A stretch of DNA of 43,023 nucleotides. Origin: Pseudomonadota bacterium (GTDB taxonomy: Bacteria > Desulfobacterota > Desulfobacteria > Desulfobacterales > Desulfolunaceae). Each line of letters starts with the position of its first letter. The stretch's first letter is position 1. The DNA is taken from the NCBI GenBank assembly GCA_018818835.1, contig JAHIRD010000151.1, positions 1 through 43,023 on the forward strand. Direction: 5' to 3'. A model generated the notes under the pieces. That model made no database searches. It worked only from the letters and a program-made list of their open reading frames with translations, and had not been told where the DNA came from. Positions 24,443-34,176 of the stretch are shown here, piece by piece. A program made the translations under genes and the position numbers.

Positions 24443-24893
24443 AATATACATGGGTTTTGACCGTTTTTTTTTCTCAATCATTCTAATTTTCTTTCTTGCG
24501 GCCTGTGCCGGTATTCATCCTGTGCCTGAAAAAGAGACGGAAAAAGATCTGGGCCTTCCCACACCTGAAATCATTGAAAAACCCAATTCCGAAGGTCAGG
24601 CCTTTGATTCAAGAATGATGGCCTCCCACAACCTGACCCAGAAAGGCTATCTGCTTCTCAAACAAAATGATTTTGACGGTGCCATCCGTCTTCTTGAGCG
24701 CGCCGTGGGAATCAATCCCTCGGACGGTCCGGGATACTTCTACCTTTCCGAAGCCTGGTTGGGCAAGAAGAACTTCAACTTGGCCAAACAATTCAATGGC
24801 CTCGCTTTGTTGTATCTTCGAAGTAACTTAAGCTGGACTGATCGAGCCCATTTACAAAAAAAACGAATCGAACGTGGCCTCAATGGCTTGTAA
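24417..24893 (+). CDS. TPR lipoprotein next to PBP1B
   Basis: This 158-residue protein has a lipobox in SIILIFFLAACAG. Start ATG 24417 lies inside the end of the PBP1B gene with AAAAGG upstream, which suggests coupled translation. ATG 24450 (MGFDRFFFS) is an alternative giving 147 residues. One to two TPR units follow (LTQKGYLLLKQNDFDGAIRL, then GYFYLSEAWLGKKNFNLAKQ). By position it could be an outer-membrane PBP1B activator similar in role to LpoA/LpoB or CpoB; that is inference from neighbourhood only. Confidence 0.75.
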   Translation: MVSKIYSNKIYMGFDRFFFSIILIFFLAACAGIHPVPEKETEKDLGLPTPEIIEKPNSEGQAFDSRMMASHNLTQKGYLLLKQNDFDGAIRLLERAVGINPSDGPGYFYLSEAWLGKKNFNLAKQFNGLALLYLRSNLSWTDRAHLQKKRIERGLNGL

Positions 24894-24940
24894 ACCCCGC
24901 ATTTTTAAAACCTGAACCTCAACCCGTGGAGGACTGATTT

Positions 24941-26560
24941 ATGAATGAATTTCGTTATCAGGAAATATTCCCCCTGGGACACGATCGGACAGTGTACCGG
25001 TGTCTGACCCAGGACCATGTGACTCCCAACCAGTGTATGGGTCAAGATATCATTACCGTGAACGAGACCGGTCTTGCCCTCTTAGCCCAGGAAGCGTTCA
25101 GGGATGTGTCACACCTTCTAAGGGCCTCTCACCTGCAACTGCTGGCCGATATTTTCAAAGACAAGGAAGCCTCTTTCAATGACCGCTTTGTGGCTATGGA
25201 AATGATCAAAAATGCCGTGATTTCAGCCGAAGGCGTATTCCCCATGTGTCAGGACACGGGCACGGCCATTGTCATGGGCAAAAAGGGCCAGAATGTATGG
25301 ACAGGTTTTTCAGATGAAGCAGCCATTTCAGAAGGTGTGTTCAAGGCCTATAGAAAATACAATCTTCGATACTCCCAGAATAGCCCCTTTACCATGTTTA
25401 ATGAAAAAAATACGGGCAATAACCTTCCGGCCCAGATCGATATCCAGATTGCCCAAGGGGAGGAATACCATTTTTTATTTATGGCGAAAGGGGGCGGATC
25501 AGCCAACAAGACCTTTTTGTTCCAGGAAACCAAAGCCCTGCTCAACCCGGACAGCCTGGCCCGATTTATGAAAGAAAAAATGATCGCACTGGGTACGGCA
25601 GCCTGTCCACCCTACCATCTGGTCTTTGTCATCGGTGGCACATCGGCTGAGATGAATCTCAAAACCGTAAAATTAGCCACGGCCGGATACCTGGATACCC
25701 TACCCACCCAGGGAGGTGAGAAAGCCCATGCTTTCCGTGACCTTGAGCTTGAAAAAAAGGCCATGGACATCTCGCGGAATCTTGGAATTGGTGCCCAGTT
25801 CGGAGGTAAATATTTTTGCCTGGATGCACGTGTCATCCGTCTGCCACGTCATGGGGCTTCCTGCCCGGTGGGCGTGGGGGTAAGCTGTTCTGCGGACAGA
25901 AACATCAAAGGAAAGATCACCCGTCATGGAATTTTCTTAGAACAACTCGAGACCGACCCGGCAAAATACCTTCCGGATATGGAGATATCGCAATCAGAGG
26001 CGGTTGCCATCAACTTGAATCGTCCCATGGCTGATATCCAGGCCGAATTATCACGATATCCCGTTGAAACTCCTCTGCTTTTAAGCGGAAATATCATTGT
26101 GGCACGCGATATGGCCCATGCCAAACTCAAAGAAGCCATGGACAAGGGTGAAGACTTACCTGACTTTATAAAAAACCATATTGTCTATTACGCTGGACCT
26201 GCTAAAACACCCCAGGGATATCCGTCCGGATCCTTTGGTCCCACTACGGCCGCACGCATGGACCCTTATGTCCCCCTCTTTCAGAAGCAAGGGGCTTCTC
26301 TTGTGATGCTGGCCAAGGGGAACCGCTCGGATGCGGTGACGGAATCATGTAAAACCTATGGGGGATTTTACCTGGGCTCCATTGGCGGCCCAGGTGCAAG
26401 GCTTGGAAAAGACTGTATCACCAAGGTGGATGTCATCGCTTATCCTGAACTGGGAATGGAAGCCATTTTCATGATTACTGTCAAAGATTTCCCAGCCTTT
26501 ATTCTTGTGGATGACAAGGGGAATAATTTTTTCAACCGATTCAAAATTATTAAAACATAA
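24941..26560 (+). CDS. fumA: Fumarate hydratase, class I (Fe-S)
   Basis: This 539-residue class I fumarase interconverts fumarate and L-malate using an oxygen-labile 4Fe-4S cluster. Cluster cysteines are visible at C103 (FPMCQDTGT), C222 (GTAACPPYH) and C316 (VSCSADRN), the same spacing as in E. coli Fum[17 protein letters not shown] and KGNRSDAV-x-x-SC match the C-terminal beta part, and both parts are fused as in FumA/FumB. GGAGG precedes the ATG. Class I enzymes are common in anaerobes. A strong terminator follows. Confidence 0.95.
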   Translation: MNEFRYQEIFPLGHDRTVYRCLTQDHVTPNQCMGQDIITVNETGLALLAQEAFRDVSHLLRASHLQLLADIFKDKEASFNDRFVAMEMIKNAVISAEGVFPMCQDTGTAIVMGKKGQNVWTGFSDEAAISEGVFKAYRKYNLRYSQNSPFTMFNEKNTGNNLPAQIDIQIAQGEEYHFLFMAKGGGSANKTFLFQETKALLNPDSLARFMKEKMIALGTAACPPYHLVFVIGGTSAEMNLKTVKLATAGYLDTLPTQGGEKAHAFRDLELEKKAMDISRNLGIGAQFGGKYFCLDARVIRLPRHGASCPVGVGVSCSADRNIKGKITRHGIFLEQLETDPAKYLPDMEISQSEAVAINLNRPMADIQAELSRYPVETPLLLSGNIIVARDMAHAKLKEAMDKGEDLPDFIKNHIVYYAGPAKTPQGYPSGSFGPTTAARMDPYVPLFQKQGASLVMLAKGNRSDAVTESCKTYGGFYLGSIGGPGARLGKDCITKVDVIAYPELGMEAIFMITVKDFPAFILVDDKGNNFFNRFKIIKT

Positions 26561-26582
26561 GAAAATAAAGCCGATACGCCTG

Positions 26583-26623
26583 ACCTTCCTGATGCTTTTT
26601 TAAAAAACTCAGGAAGGTTTTTT
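26583..26623 (+). terminator. Rho-independent terminator of the fumarase gene
   Basis: ACCTTCCTGA at 26583-26592 pairs perfectly with TCAGGAAGGT at 26609-26618, followed by a T-run to 26623. It lies 23 bases past the stop. Confidence 0.9.
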
Positions 26624-26627
26624 ATGG

Positions 26628-26996
26628 CTATTTTTCTCCCAAAACGTGTTCGATCATCTGAAGGATTTTTTCTTTGGAAAAGGGTTTAGAAAATGACATA
26701 TCCACACCCAGCTTATCGGCAATGTCAAGACCCACTTGCCCAAGACGACCATGACCTGTCATGGCAATGATTTTTTTACCCGGTTGCTCTTTTCTGATCT
26801 TCATGATTGTTTCAACCCCTTCCATCACAGGCATGATGATATCTGTGATCACAAGGTCAGGATCGTGTTCCTTTAAAATCTTCATGCCCTCCAAACCATT
26901 GGCTGCTGTATATATTGTATACCCGGCTTTTTCAAGAATTGCACGAAACAAGCGGCAACTCGATTCTTCATCGTCAATAACTAAAATACTATGCAT
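26628..26996 (-). CDS. Single-domain response regulator
   Basis: This 122-residue CheY-like receiver has the acid pair D8-D9, phosphoacceptor D52 (DLVITDIIMP), conserved Thr in IAMTGHG, and Lys in FSKPF. There is no output domain. I start at ATG 26996 (MHSILVIDDEE), preceded by AAGGAG and overlapping the kinase stop by 8 bases; an upstream ATG at 27017 lies within the kinase gene. The overlap implies translational coupling, so this is probably the phosphate target of the kinase before it, giving a phosphorelay. Confidence 0.9.
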   Translation of the reverse strand: MHSILVIDDEESSCRLFRAILEKAGYTIYTAANGLEGMKILKEHDPDLVITDIIMPVMEGVETIMKIRKEQPGKKIIAMTGHGRLGQVGLDIADKLGVDMSFSKPFSKEKILQMIEHVLGEK

Positions 26997-29976
26997 TTTT
27001 TGACTCCTTGGTTCCATCCAGCACCTTCCTTATCACATTCGCGATATCTGCCTTGAGGATCGGTTTATTTACAAACGCTTTGACACCTATGTTTCGGGCT
27101 TTTTCTTCAGAAATTTTATGACTGTAGCCAGTGGAAAGTATCACTGGGATATCGTCTCTGATTTTCATTAATTCAACGGCCAGTTTATCACCGGTCATAT
27201 GAGGCATGGTCATATCGGTAATCACCAAATCAAAATCATCGGGTTGTTTTCGAAAAAGTGACAAAGCCTCCAGACTATCGGACTGTGTCACAACGTTATA
27301 TCCAAGCCGCTCAAGGATCTGACTGCCCATCCGTGCAATGATTTCTTCATCATCCACGAACAAAATCCGTTCGCTTCCCAGAGGTAAATATTCCGATTCA
27401 TCGATAGGATGAATCACACCGTCATCTGTGACAGGCAAATAAATGGAAAATACAGCGCCATGTCCGGGGGTACTCTCTGCTTTAATTTTACCGCCATAAC
27501 TTTCAATGATACCATGAACGATGGACAAGCCCATACCCGACCCTTTTCCCACCTCTTTGGTTGTAAAATAGGGTTGAAAAACACTGGACAGAATGTCAGG
27601 TTTGATTCCGGGGCCTGTATCTGAGACGGTCAGAAGCAGATAGGGGCCTTGTTTCAAATGCAAGTCACCATTGATGTTGTCATCAATAAATATATTCCCA
27701 AGCCCAATATCCAGAACACCCCCCTCTTCCTCCATGGCTTGGATGGCATTGGTGCACAGGTTCATAAATATCTGATGGATTTGTGCGGCATTACCCATAA
27801 TTAACGAATTGCTGCTGATATCATGTTTAATGCTGATTGTGCTGGGAGTCGATGAACGGATGAACTTTAAAACCTCATCCGCAATGGTGCTGACCATGAT
27901 GGGCTTGATTTCCTCATCAGATTGACTGGCAAATGCGAGAATTTGTTTAACCAGTTCCTTTGCACGTGAGCCTGCCGAAAAAATTTCTTGAAGGTAGGTT
28001 TCAATCGCTGAACCTTCATCCACATCCTCCAGGGAAAGCTCGGTAAAACCCATGATCAAGGAAAGAATATTGTTAAAATCATGGGCAATGCCACCTGCCA
28101 ATGTTCCAATGGCCTCCATTCTCTGAGCAACTTTAAGTTGCTCTTCGGCCCGGTGTTTTTCAGTCATATCGATTAGAACACCCGTGATTCCCACAGCAAG
28201 ATCACCCTGGAAAACGGCACGACTTGAAACACGAATATAAAGAAGCGCTCCTTTTTTATCAAAGGCACGAAACTCGTAAGTCCCTTCATATCCAGACAGA
28301 GTACCTGCAATTCTTTTTTTCAGGTTAAGGACATCTTCCGGATGAACAAACACGCTGAAATCATTTCCGATAAAATCTTCAGGGCTGAATCCGAACCGCT
28401 TAACAGCCGGGCTAACATACTGGAATCGATTGTCACTATCCAAAAAATAAACCACATCATTGAGATTTTCCACAAGATCGCGGTACTGCGTCTGTGAGCG
28501 TTCAAGATCCTTATAGACCCGGACTCTTTCCATGGCGACAGAGGTTGAATCAACAAGGGCTTGAAGAATCTGCAGGTCTTCCCGTGTGGGTTTGTGAAGT
28601 TTAATCCAATACACACCGATGGCCCCCACCGGATCTTTGATTCGAATGGGAATAATGATAAGACTCGTAACATTGACTGGACGATTCAAGCCATCCGGAA
28701 TGTTTTTTTCAAGGGTGACGTCTTCTATGATAAGCCGTTCCTTACGTCTAATGGCCCAATCGCTAATACATTGCTGCATGGGTAAACATTTTTCCCTGAT
28801 CGGCTGTTCCATGTCATCGGGCTGTTTATAATGATATCGTGCCCCTTCTTTCAGAACAAATGTCGCTCTGTCTGATTGTAATAGTTCTTGTGCAGCACTG
28901 CGTACGATATCCATGATTGGCCCTATACTTCGGACCGTAGAAAGATCCTGAACAACCTGTGTGAGCCTTTCAAGGCGGGCGTTCAAACGAAAGACATCCT
29001 CTTCTGCTTCTTTTTTCGCAAGATATATGGAAATATTGTCTGCGATCCACCGGTAAAATGCCATGGAAGATTTGGTAAAACGGCCCTTTTTCCTGTCGTT
29101 GAACTGAAGCAGCCCAAAGGTTTTCTCTCCTGATCGCATTGGGATCAGGGCTATGGATTCATAACCCGTTTTATTGCAGTAATTTCGTATCCTTGTTTTA
29201 AAGACCGTATCTTTTGTGTCTTTAATGAAATCACTGGTGCAGTTACTCCAGAAACTTCCATCCTCAGTAAAATAGGGTTTTGAGGAATCGAAACGGCCTT
29301 GGATGATATTGCCGCACATGCATTCCAGAAGTGGCATACCCTGGGCATCACAGCACAGGTTGCCTTGGTCATCAAAAGAGCAAAGACAACGTTCCACACG
29401 GAGGAATTGATCTGTAAATCCCAGAGATTCAGCGTAGGGAAAATCATCACCCGACTTGATTCGAATACCCACAGCTTCACAACCGGACCAGTCTTTCAAT
29501 AAGGTTACAACCGAGTGCAGAAACAGGGCCGGATCATCTTTCATGCACATCAGATTCAGCAAATCGACCATGGTCTTATTTGCCTTCTCCATCTTCTTAC
29601 GATGGCTGATGTCCACGGAAAGAATAAAAACACCTTGGGGAACCGGTTCAAAACGCAATTCAAACCATGCCGATGATCCATCGGGATAAGTGAATTCATT
29701 TTCCATGACCTGGGACTCATGATTTTTTAAACAATGTTGAAAGACTTCATACATGGGGGTATCTTCAACATGGGGGAATGATTCCTTAAGGGTCCGACCC
29801 ATGAGATCTTCCATGGATTTGCGCCCATGACGTGCGGCTGTCTTATTCAAATACAGGAAGCGCTCATCATGTCCGATCAGCTGACAGCCTTCCAGAAGAT
29901 TGTCAATAATTCCGTCCGGAAGATGTCCTAAGTCAACGGATGTGTTAAGGGCTGTTGTTTGATCGGAATCAGACAT
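26989..29976 (-). CDS. Hybrid sensor histidine kinase (PAS-GAF-GAF-PAS-HisKA-HATPase-REC)
   Basis: This 995-residue kinase has no membrane segment. Domains in order: PAS about 15-125, GAF about 140-320, second GAF about 345-485, PAS about 495-610, HisKA with H632 (GGIAHDFNNIL), HATPase (NLCTNAIQAM, SDTGPGI, YFTTKEVGKGSGMGL) to about 850, and a receiver with D875-D876, D921 and K971. The first GAF holds a cysteine cluster: CLC at 197-199, CC at 208-209, CMC at 219-221, and C246. It may bind a metal or Fe-S centre and sense redox or gas. Output likely passes to the overlapping response regulator. Confidence 0.92.
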   Translation of the reverse strand: MSDSDQTTALNTSVDLGHLPDGIIDNLLEGCQLIGHDERFLYLNKTAARHGRKSMEDLMGRTLKESFPHVEDTPMYEVFQHCLKNHESQVMENEFTYPDGSSAWFELRFEPVPQGVFILSVDISHRKKMEKANKTMVDLLNLMCMKDDPALFLHSVVTLLKDWSGCEAVGIRIKSGDDFPYAESLGFTDQFLRVERCLCSFDDQGNLCCDAQGMPLLECMCGNIIQGRFDSSKPYFTEDGSFWSNCTSDFIKDTKDTVFKTRIRNYCNKTGYESIALIPMRSGEKTFGLLQFNDRKKGRFTKSSMAFYRWIADNISIYLAKKEAEEDVFRLNARLERLTQVVQDLSTVRSIGPIMDIVRSAAQELLQSDRATFVLKEGARYHYKQPDDMEQPIREKCLPMQQCISDWAIRRKERLIIEDVTLEKNIPDGLNRPVNVTSLIIIPIRIKDPVGAIGVYWIKLHKPTREDLQILQALVDSTSVAMERVRVYKDLERSQTQYRDLVENLNDVVYFLDSDNRFQYVSPAVKRFGFSPEDFIGNDFSVFVHPEDVLNLKKRIAGTLSGYEGTYEFRAFDKKGALLYIRVSSRAVFQGDLAVGITGVLIDMTEKHRAEEQLKVAQRMEAIGTLAGGIAHDFNNILSLIMGFTELSLEDVDEGSAIETYLQEIFSAGSRAKELVKQILAFASQSDEEIKPIMVSTIADEVLKFIRSSTPSTISIKHDISSNSLIMGNAAQIHQIFMNLCTNAIQAMEEEGGVLDIGLGNIFIDDNINGDLHLKQGPYLLLTVSDTGPGIKPDILSSVFQPYFTTKEVGKGSGMGLSIVHGIIESYGGKIKAESTPGHGAVFSIYLPVTDDGVIHPIDESEYLPLGSERILFVDDEEIIARMGSQILERLGYNVVTQSDSLEALSLFRKQPDDFDLVITDMTMPHMTGDKLAVELMKIRDDIPVILSTGYSHKISEEKARNIGVKAFVNKPILKADIANVIRKVLDGTKESKNA

Positions 29977-30432
29977 TGTTAGAAATTCTCTCTGTTGTTT
30001 AGATCAGGGGCAATGATTTGTTAACCGGATAAGATCGTGGTTCGCTTCGCTCACACGATCTATCCTTATTCGTTAGGTAGTGACCATCCATAAATGGCAC
30101 TTCACAGTCCATACCGGCGTTCTCAGGTTTTCAAACCGAAGGCATACGCGTAGTTCAGAAAACCTTGCGGCCTAATTCTGAACCGCGATTTACTAATTCT
30201 GGATGGACACGATATATGAAAATTCGCGTTAATCGTACAGACTGACATTCACTAATTCATGATAATATAGCCATATTATCGATCTGTGTCAAACGACCTG
30301 ATTTATAAAAAAGTTCAATCGTATGTCATGTATTTGGTTTTATAGAGATATAAAAAGAGGGAAATCATAAATTCAAAGGGGAATAATTTTAATACATTCC
30401 TCCAGCGTCTTAGAACCTATCACGGCCATGTT
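29977..30432. other. Intergenic region upstream of the hybrid kinase
   Basis: No gene is supported. A bulged hairpin (GGATAAGATCGTG at 30027-30039, CACGATCTATCC at about 30054-30065) and a segment similar to 20977-21004 are present. Confidence 0.4.
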
Positions 30433-30472
30433 CAAAAACAACAGGACACCTTCCCGGATGCCCTGCTGTTTC
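30433..30472 (-). terminator. Rho-independent terminator of the FadD-like ligase gene
   Basis: On the minus strand AACAGCAGG (30470-30462) pairs with CCTGTTGTT (30445-30437) with one mismatched or wobble pair, followed by a T-run. It lies 15 bases after the stop at 30488. Confidence 0.75.
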
Positions 30473-30487
30473 TTTTCGTGCTCAGCT

Positions 30488-32185
30488 TTACTTACTATGC
30501 TTCAGCATCTCTTCTTGTCGTAAATCTTTCCGAAGAATCTTACCCACATTGGTTTTGGGGAGCTCTTTACGGAATTCAATTTCCGTGGGCAATTTGTATT
30601 TTGCAAGATGCTTTTCGCAGAAGGTTATAATTTCCTCCTGGGTGGCTGTTTCATTTTCTTTTAAGACAACAAATGCCTTGATGGCTTCACCGCGATGTTT
30701 GTGTGGAACGCCAATAGAGCAGGCTTCAACTATCTTGGGGTGTTCATAAAGAACTTCGTCAATATCCCTGGGATAAACGTTGTATCCCCCGGAAATGATC
30801 ATATCCTTGATCCGATCAACAATGTAAAAATAACCATCTTCATCCATACGTGCAATATCACCGGTGCGTAGCCAGCCATCCACAAAGGTTTCTGCTGTGG
30901 CTTTGGGATTGTTATAGTATCCCTTCATAACCTGGGGTCCCTTGATCAGAAGCTCGCCGGTTTCACCTACCGGGACATCGGTCATGGTGCCACCAAGATC
31001 AACAATCCGGGCCTCGGTATCCGGTGCGGGGATCCCGACACTGCCTACTTTCCGTCGTGATGGATCAAAGGGATTCATATGGGTGACCGGGCTTGTTTCC
31101 GTCATACCGAAACCTTCGGCAATCACAGATCCGGATTTCTCTTCAAACTCCTTGATCACCTCAATGGGTAAGGGTGCACTGCCTGAAAAACAGCCCTTGA
31201 TGCAGGACAGATCCGTTTTATCAATATCCTTATGGGCCAGCATGCCGATAAACATGGTCGGGACCAAAGGTGCAAATGACGGTTTAAATTTCCGTATGGT
31301 TTCAAGCAGCTGTTCAGGCTGGGGTTTGGCCACCAGGATATTACCCCACCCCATGGCAATGGAAAAATTCATGGCTGTACTCAAGCCAAAAATATGGAAA
31401 AAAGGAAGGGCGCTCATGGTGGATTCCTCCCCCTTTTTAAACATGGGAAACCAGCTCATGGCCTGCTGGGTCTGGCAACTCAAATTGGAATGGGTGAGCA
31501 TGACACCTTTGGAAACACCGGTGGTACCCCCTGTATACTGTAACATGGCCACATCATCCCATCCGAGGATGATCTGGGGGTCAACATCCTGGTATTGTTT
31601 GAGTATGTCCTTCCATTTATAAACGTTATCTGCAGGTTTCACGTCCGCAGCTAATTTTTTCTTTTTGGCCACAAGAGGGAAAAGAAGGCTTTTGGGGAAA
31701 GGCAGATAATCACCGATGGAGGTATATATAATATTCTTTATGGCGGTTGTGGCACGGAGATCAATCATACGATTACACAAAAGATCAAGTGTAACAAGCA
31801 GTTTGGAGCCAGAATCATTGAACTGATGTTCAAGTTCCCTGTCCGTATACAGAGGATTGTTCATCACAACAATCGCTCCAATTTTAAGAGCAGCATAATA
31901 TGCCACAACGCAAGGAATAAGATTGGGGAGAAGAATGGCCACGCGGTCTCCTTTTTGAACTCCCAGCTGGGTGTAACAGGTGGCCATTTTATTGATCATG
32001 GTATTCAACTCACGATAGGTCACGGAATATCCCTGAAAATTCAATGCCATTTTATCGGGAAACGTTTTAACCGTTTCGGCAAGATAGTCCGTTAGAAAAA
32101 TCTTTTTGTAATCGACCTGATGCGGCACAGTATCAAGGTAAAATTTTAGCCACGGTTTTTCTTGATAAATACTTTTTTCGCTCAT
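30488..32185 (-). CDS. fadD: Long-chain fatty acid-CoA ligase (FadD-like)
   Basis: This 565-residue enzyme activates fatty acids via an acyl-AMP to acyl-CoA. Motifs are complete: phosphate loop YTGGTTGVSKGVMLTH, GMTETSPVTHMNP, GWLRTGDIARMDEDGYFYIVDR, NVYPRDIDEVL, and the C-terminal LPKTNVGKILRKDL with the catalytic Lys. GGAGG lies eight bases from ATG 32185. Similarity along the whole length to the protein at 19158 shows a duplication. It stands alone with its own terminator. Confidence 0.92.
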   Translation of the reverse strand: MSEKSIYQEKPWLKFYLDTVPHQVDYKKIFLTDYLAETVKTFPDKMALNFQGYSVTYRELNTMINKMATCYTQLGVQKGDRVAILLPNLIPCVVAYYAALKIGAIVVMNNPLYTDRELEHQFNDSGSKLLVTLDLLCNRMIDLRATTAIKNIIYTSIGDYLPFPKSLLFPLVAKKKKLAADVKPADNVYKWKDILKQYQDVDPQIILGWDDVAMLQYTGGTTGVSKGVMLTHSNLSCQTQQAMSWFPMFKKGEESTMSALPFFHIFGLSTAMNFSIAMGWGNILVAKPQPEQLLETIRKFKPSFAPLVPTMFIGMLAHKDIDKTDLSCIKGCFSGSAPLPIEVIKEFEEKSGSVIAEGFGMTETSPVTHMNPFDPSRRKVGSVGIPAPDTEARIVDLGGTMTDVPVGETGELLIKGPQVMKGYYNNPKATAETFVDGWLRTGDIARMDEDGYFYIVDRIKDMIISGGYNVYPRDIDEVLYEHPKIVEACSIGVPHKHRGEAIKAFVVLKENETATQEEIITFCEKHLAKYKLPTEIEFRKELPKTNVGKILRKDLRQEEMLKHSK

Positions 32186-32850
32186 GTTAACGCCCTCCGT
32201 ATGTTTAAGATGATTATCCCCCCATGGATCGTTTCATAATCCTGAAAAAACCATGTACTAAGGCTATTAAATGTTCACAGATCATGCTTCATTAAGTTTT
32301 TTGCTGCAAACTTGAGAGTCATGTAAGAACGTTTTCCCCACAATAAAAGCGTTCTTAATCAGAGCTTGAGTTGAAACTCCATCTCGATGAAAATCAATTT
32401 AATAAAAAACCAACCATAAGGGTATCGTAAGCATCAGTCCGATACAATGATCATGCACTGATGGGTATAGCCATGTGGCCTGAACAGAAAAGCAAATAAT
32501 ATATTAAGAGTTGGTAATCGAAAGAATCGGTGAACAATGCCCGATATTACAAACAGTGATCGACTGATAATCATGTATGAAATTTGGGAAACAAAGTCAA
32601 GATTTATTTGATAATGTTCGGATATTATTATTTATATCAATAGAATATTTGGTGTTCAATGAATCGCATATGTATATAATATTTGAGTTTATTATGAACA
32701 TTGATGGCGTCGTATGAAGTCCTATATGCGGCGTTAATATACTGGTTGAATTTATGGGGGGGGGGATCTGATTGATGGGCACGCGTTGCTTTGCCCATCC
32801 TACAATGGGGTGAGATTTTTGCGGAGTTTCTGGGGCTTTGAATGTCTATT
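32186..32850. other. Intergenic region rich in repeats; no supported gene
   Basis: No gene is seen. Notable are a partial MITE-like end (32703-32742), a run of ten G ending at about 32765, and an 8-bp hairpin, GATGGGCA at 32774-32781 with TGCCCATC at 32792-32799. Confidence 0.45.
32703..32742 (-). repeat. MITE-like repeat, degenerate partial copy
   Basis: GATGGCGTCGTATGAAGTCC with ATATGCGGCGTTAATA matches the reverse complement of the right end of the 17111 element with scattered changes. Confidence 0.55.
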
Positions 32851-33012
32851 CGTGTCCTTCAGTGAGCTGCGCGAACGGGTGGTGGATAAAAAAGAAAACA
32901 TCTCCACCTCAAACTTCATGTCCTTCATGACCTTGTAAGATTAAAGTTAAGGTTAAATTAAAAAGTTAAGTTTCCAGGCTTTGCCTGGAAACGAAATAAA
33001 AAACCGGTTTAA
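32851..33012 (+). repeat. Composite repeat with hairpin, copy 1
   Basis: The element starts CGTGTCCTTCAGTGAGCTGC, continues GCGAACGGGTGGTGG and AAAAAAGAAAAC, and ends with a perfect 10-bp hairpin (GTTTCCAGGC at 32970-32979, GCCTGGAAAC at 32983-32992) followed by an AAAACCGGTTTAACC segment. The same order occurs at 41272-41365. Bases 33013-33327 hold more low-value repeats (GACACGAAGAGCGCGAAG type) and no gene. Confidence 0.6.
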
Positions 33013-33327
33013 CCAAGACACGAAGAGCGCGAAGAAGAGCAAAAGATTATCCCTGCCGGGGGCCCCAAACATGAATTTTGGGATGAGTCAAATGTCCGTT
33101 GTCGAGATGCAAGCACGGGCACGACGCATCGTGCCCCTACCCTCCGTGATCGTTGTGTCTCTGTGAGAGACGAGGCTTTTTGGTTGTGGGTTTGCAGCGC
33201 TTTGATCTTCGTGTTCTTGTAGCGACCACCGGGATCGGGTGGTGAGAAAAAAAATGCAAGCATCAAGCATCAAGGATCACGGTAATTTTTCGAGGTTTCA
33301 TGATCATGATCGCTGAAAAAGCATCTT

Positions 33328-34176
33328 TTAGACCACCTGTTTTTCCGAACACACCACCGACCGCATGATTTTATTACTTTCCGAAAGACCCACATCGCAA
33401 AAATCTCCTAAAAAATCACGGATGCTTTGGAGAAAATCAACGGCATGTTCTGTGTCCCCTGAAAGAAGGGCTTCCCGTCCTTCATTGACCGAGGCAAGAA
33501 ACAGATCAAGGACATCTTTCACGTAATGATTGCCTCCCACCAACATGGCGTAGAGGTGAAGATCCTGGGCAAAGAGTCTTCCGATCAGATCGTTTTTGAG
33601 TTTAAAAATCGGGGTTGAATAGGGGCCAGCTTGTGACGGTGACATATCCAATTTTTGAAGTGTCCGGCCCATGCAGATGGTCAAAAAGTGGGTCAGGCCC
33701 TGGGCCACAGCCATGGTTCGGTCATGGTCCTTGGGTTCCATGGTGGACACCACTGAGCCTTCTTTTTTAAATTCCTTCTCAATCCATTGAAACCATTTTT
33801 CTCCACGGCCGGGACAAAGGATGATATTCTGTCCGTTCAAGGATTCGGTAAAGGGACCGAACATGGGATGGGTTCCAACCACTTCTGCACCTGTGCAACT
33901 AAGCATTTTTTGAACAATGTCTTCCTTGAGCGAGCAAAAATCCATCAGGGCCTGATGCTCGCCCATATGGGGACCGATTTCATCGCAGATGGCAAGGGCG
34001 GATTCAATCGGCGTGCTAAGAATGACCACATCACTCTGCAGGGCAAGGTCTACATAAGACAGATCTGTTTTACGTCCGGCAACAAGAACCCTGTGCCCTG
34101 CCCTTACAAAAATTTTTTCAAAAAGACGGCCCATGCCGCCTGTTCCGCCGATAATACCTATGGTCACTGGACTCAT
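33328..34176 (-). CDS. tyrA: Prephenate dehydrogenase
   Basis: This 282-residue enzyme makes 4-hydroxyphenylpyruvate from prephenate for tyrosine. The NAD-binding Rossmann motif IGIIGGTGGMGRLF opens it. VVGTHPMFGPFTES and the LTHFLTICMG helix are typical TyrA motifs. It has no fused chorismate mutase and no ACT domain, so feedback control by tyrosine is not obvious; control may lie at the operon attenuator. It is the last gene of the operon, with the ATGA overlap to aroC. No terminator is evident downstream. Confidence 0.93.
   Translation of the reverse strand: MSPVTIGIIGGTGGMGRLFEKIFVRAGHRVLVAGRKTDLSYVDLALQSDVVILSTPIESALAICDEIGPHMGEHQALMDFCSLKEDIVQKMLSCTGAEVVGTHPMFGPFTESLNGQNIILCPGRGEKWFQWIEKEFKKEGSVVSTMEPKDHDRTMAVAQGLTHFLTICMGRTLQKLDMSPSQAGPYSTPIFKLKNDLIGRLFAQDLHLYAMLVGGNHYVKDVLDLFLASVNEGREALLSGDTEHAVDFLQSIRDFLGDFCDVGLSESNKIMRSVVCSEKQVV

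Noticed and set aside
32851-33300. Possible CRISPR-like array in the repeat-rich spacer
   Set aside because: Repeats differ in length and sequence and are not separated by unique spacers of uniform size.
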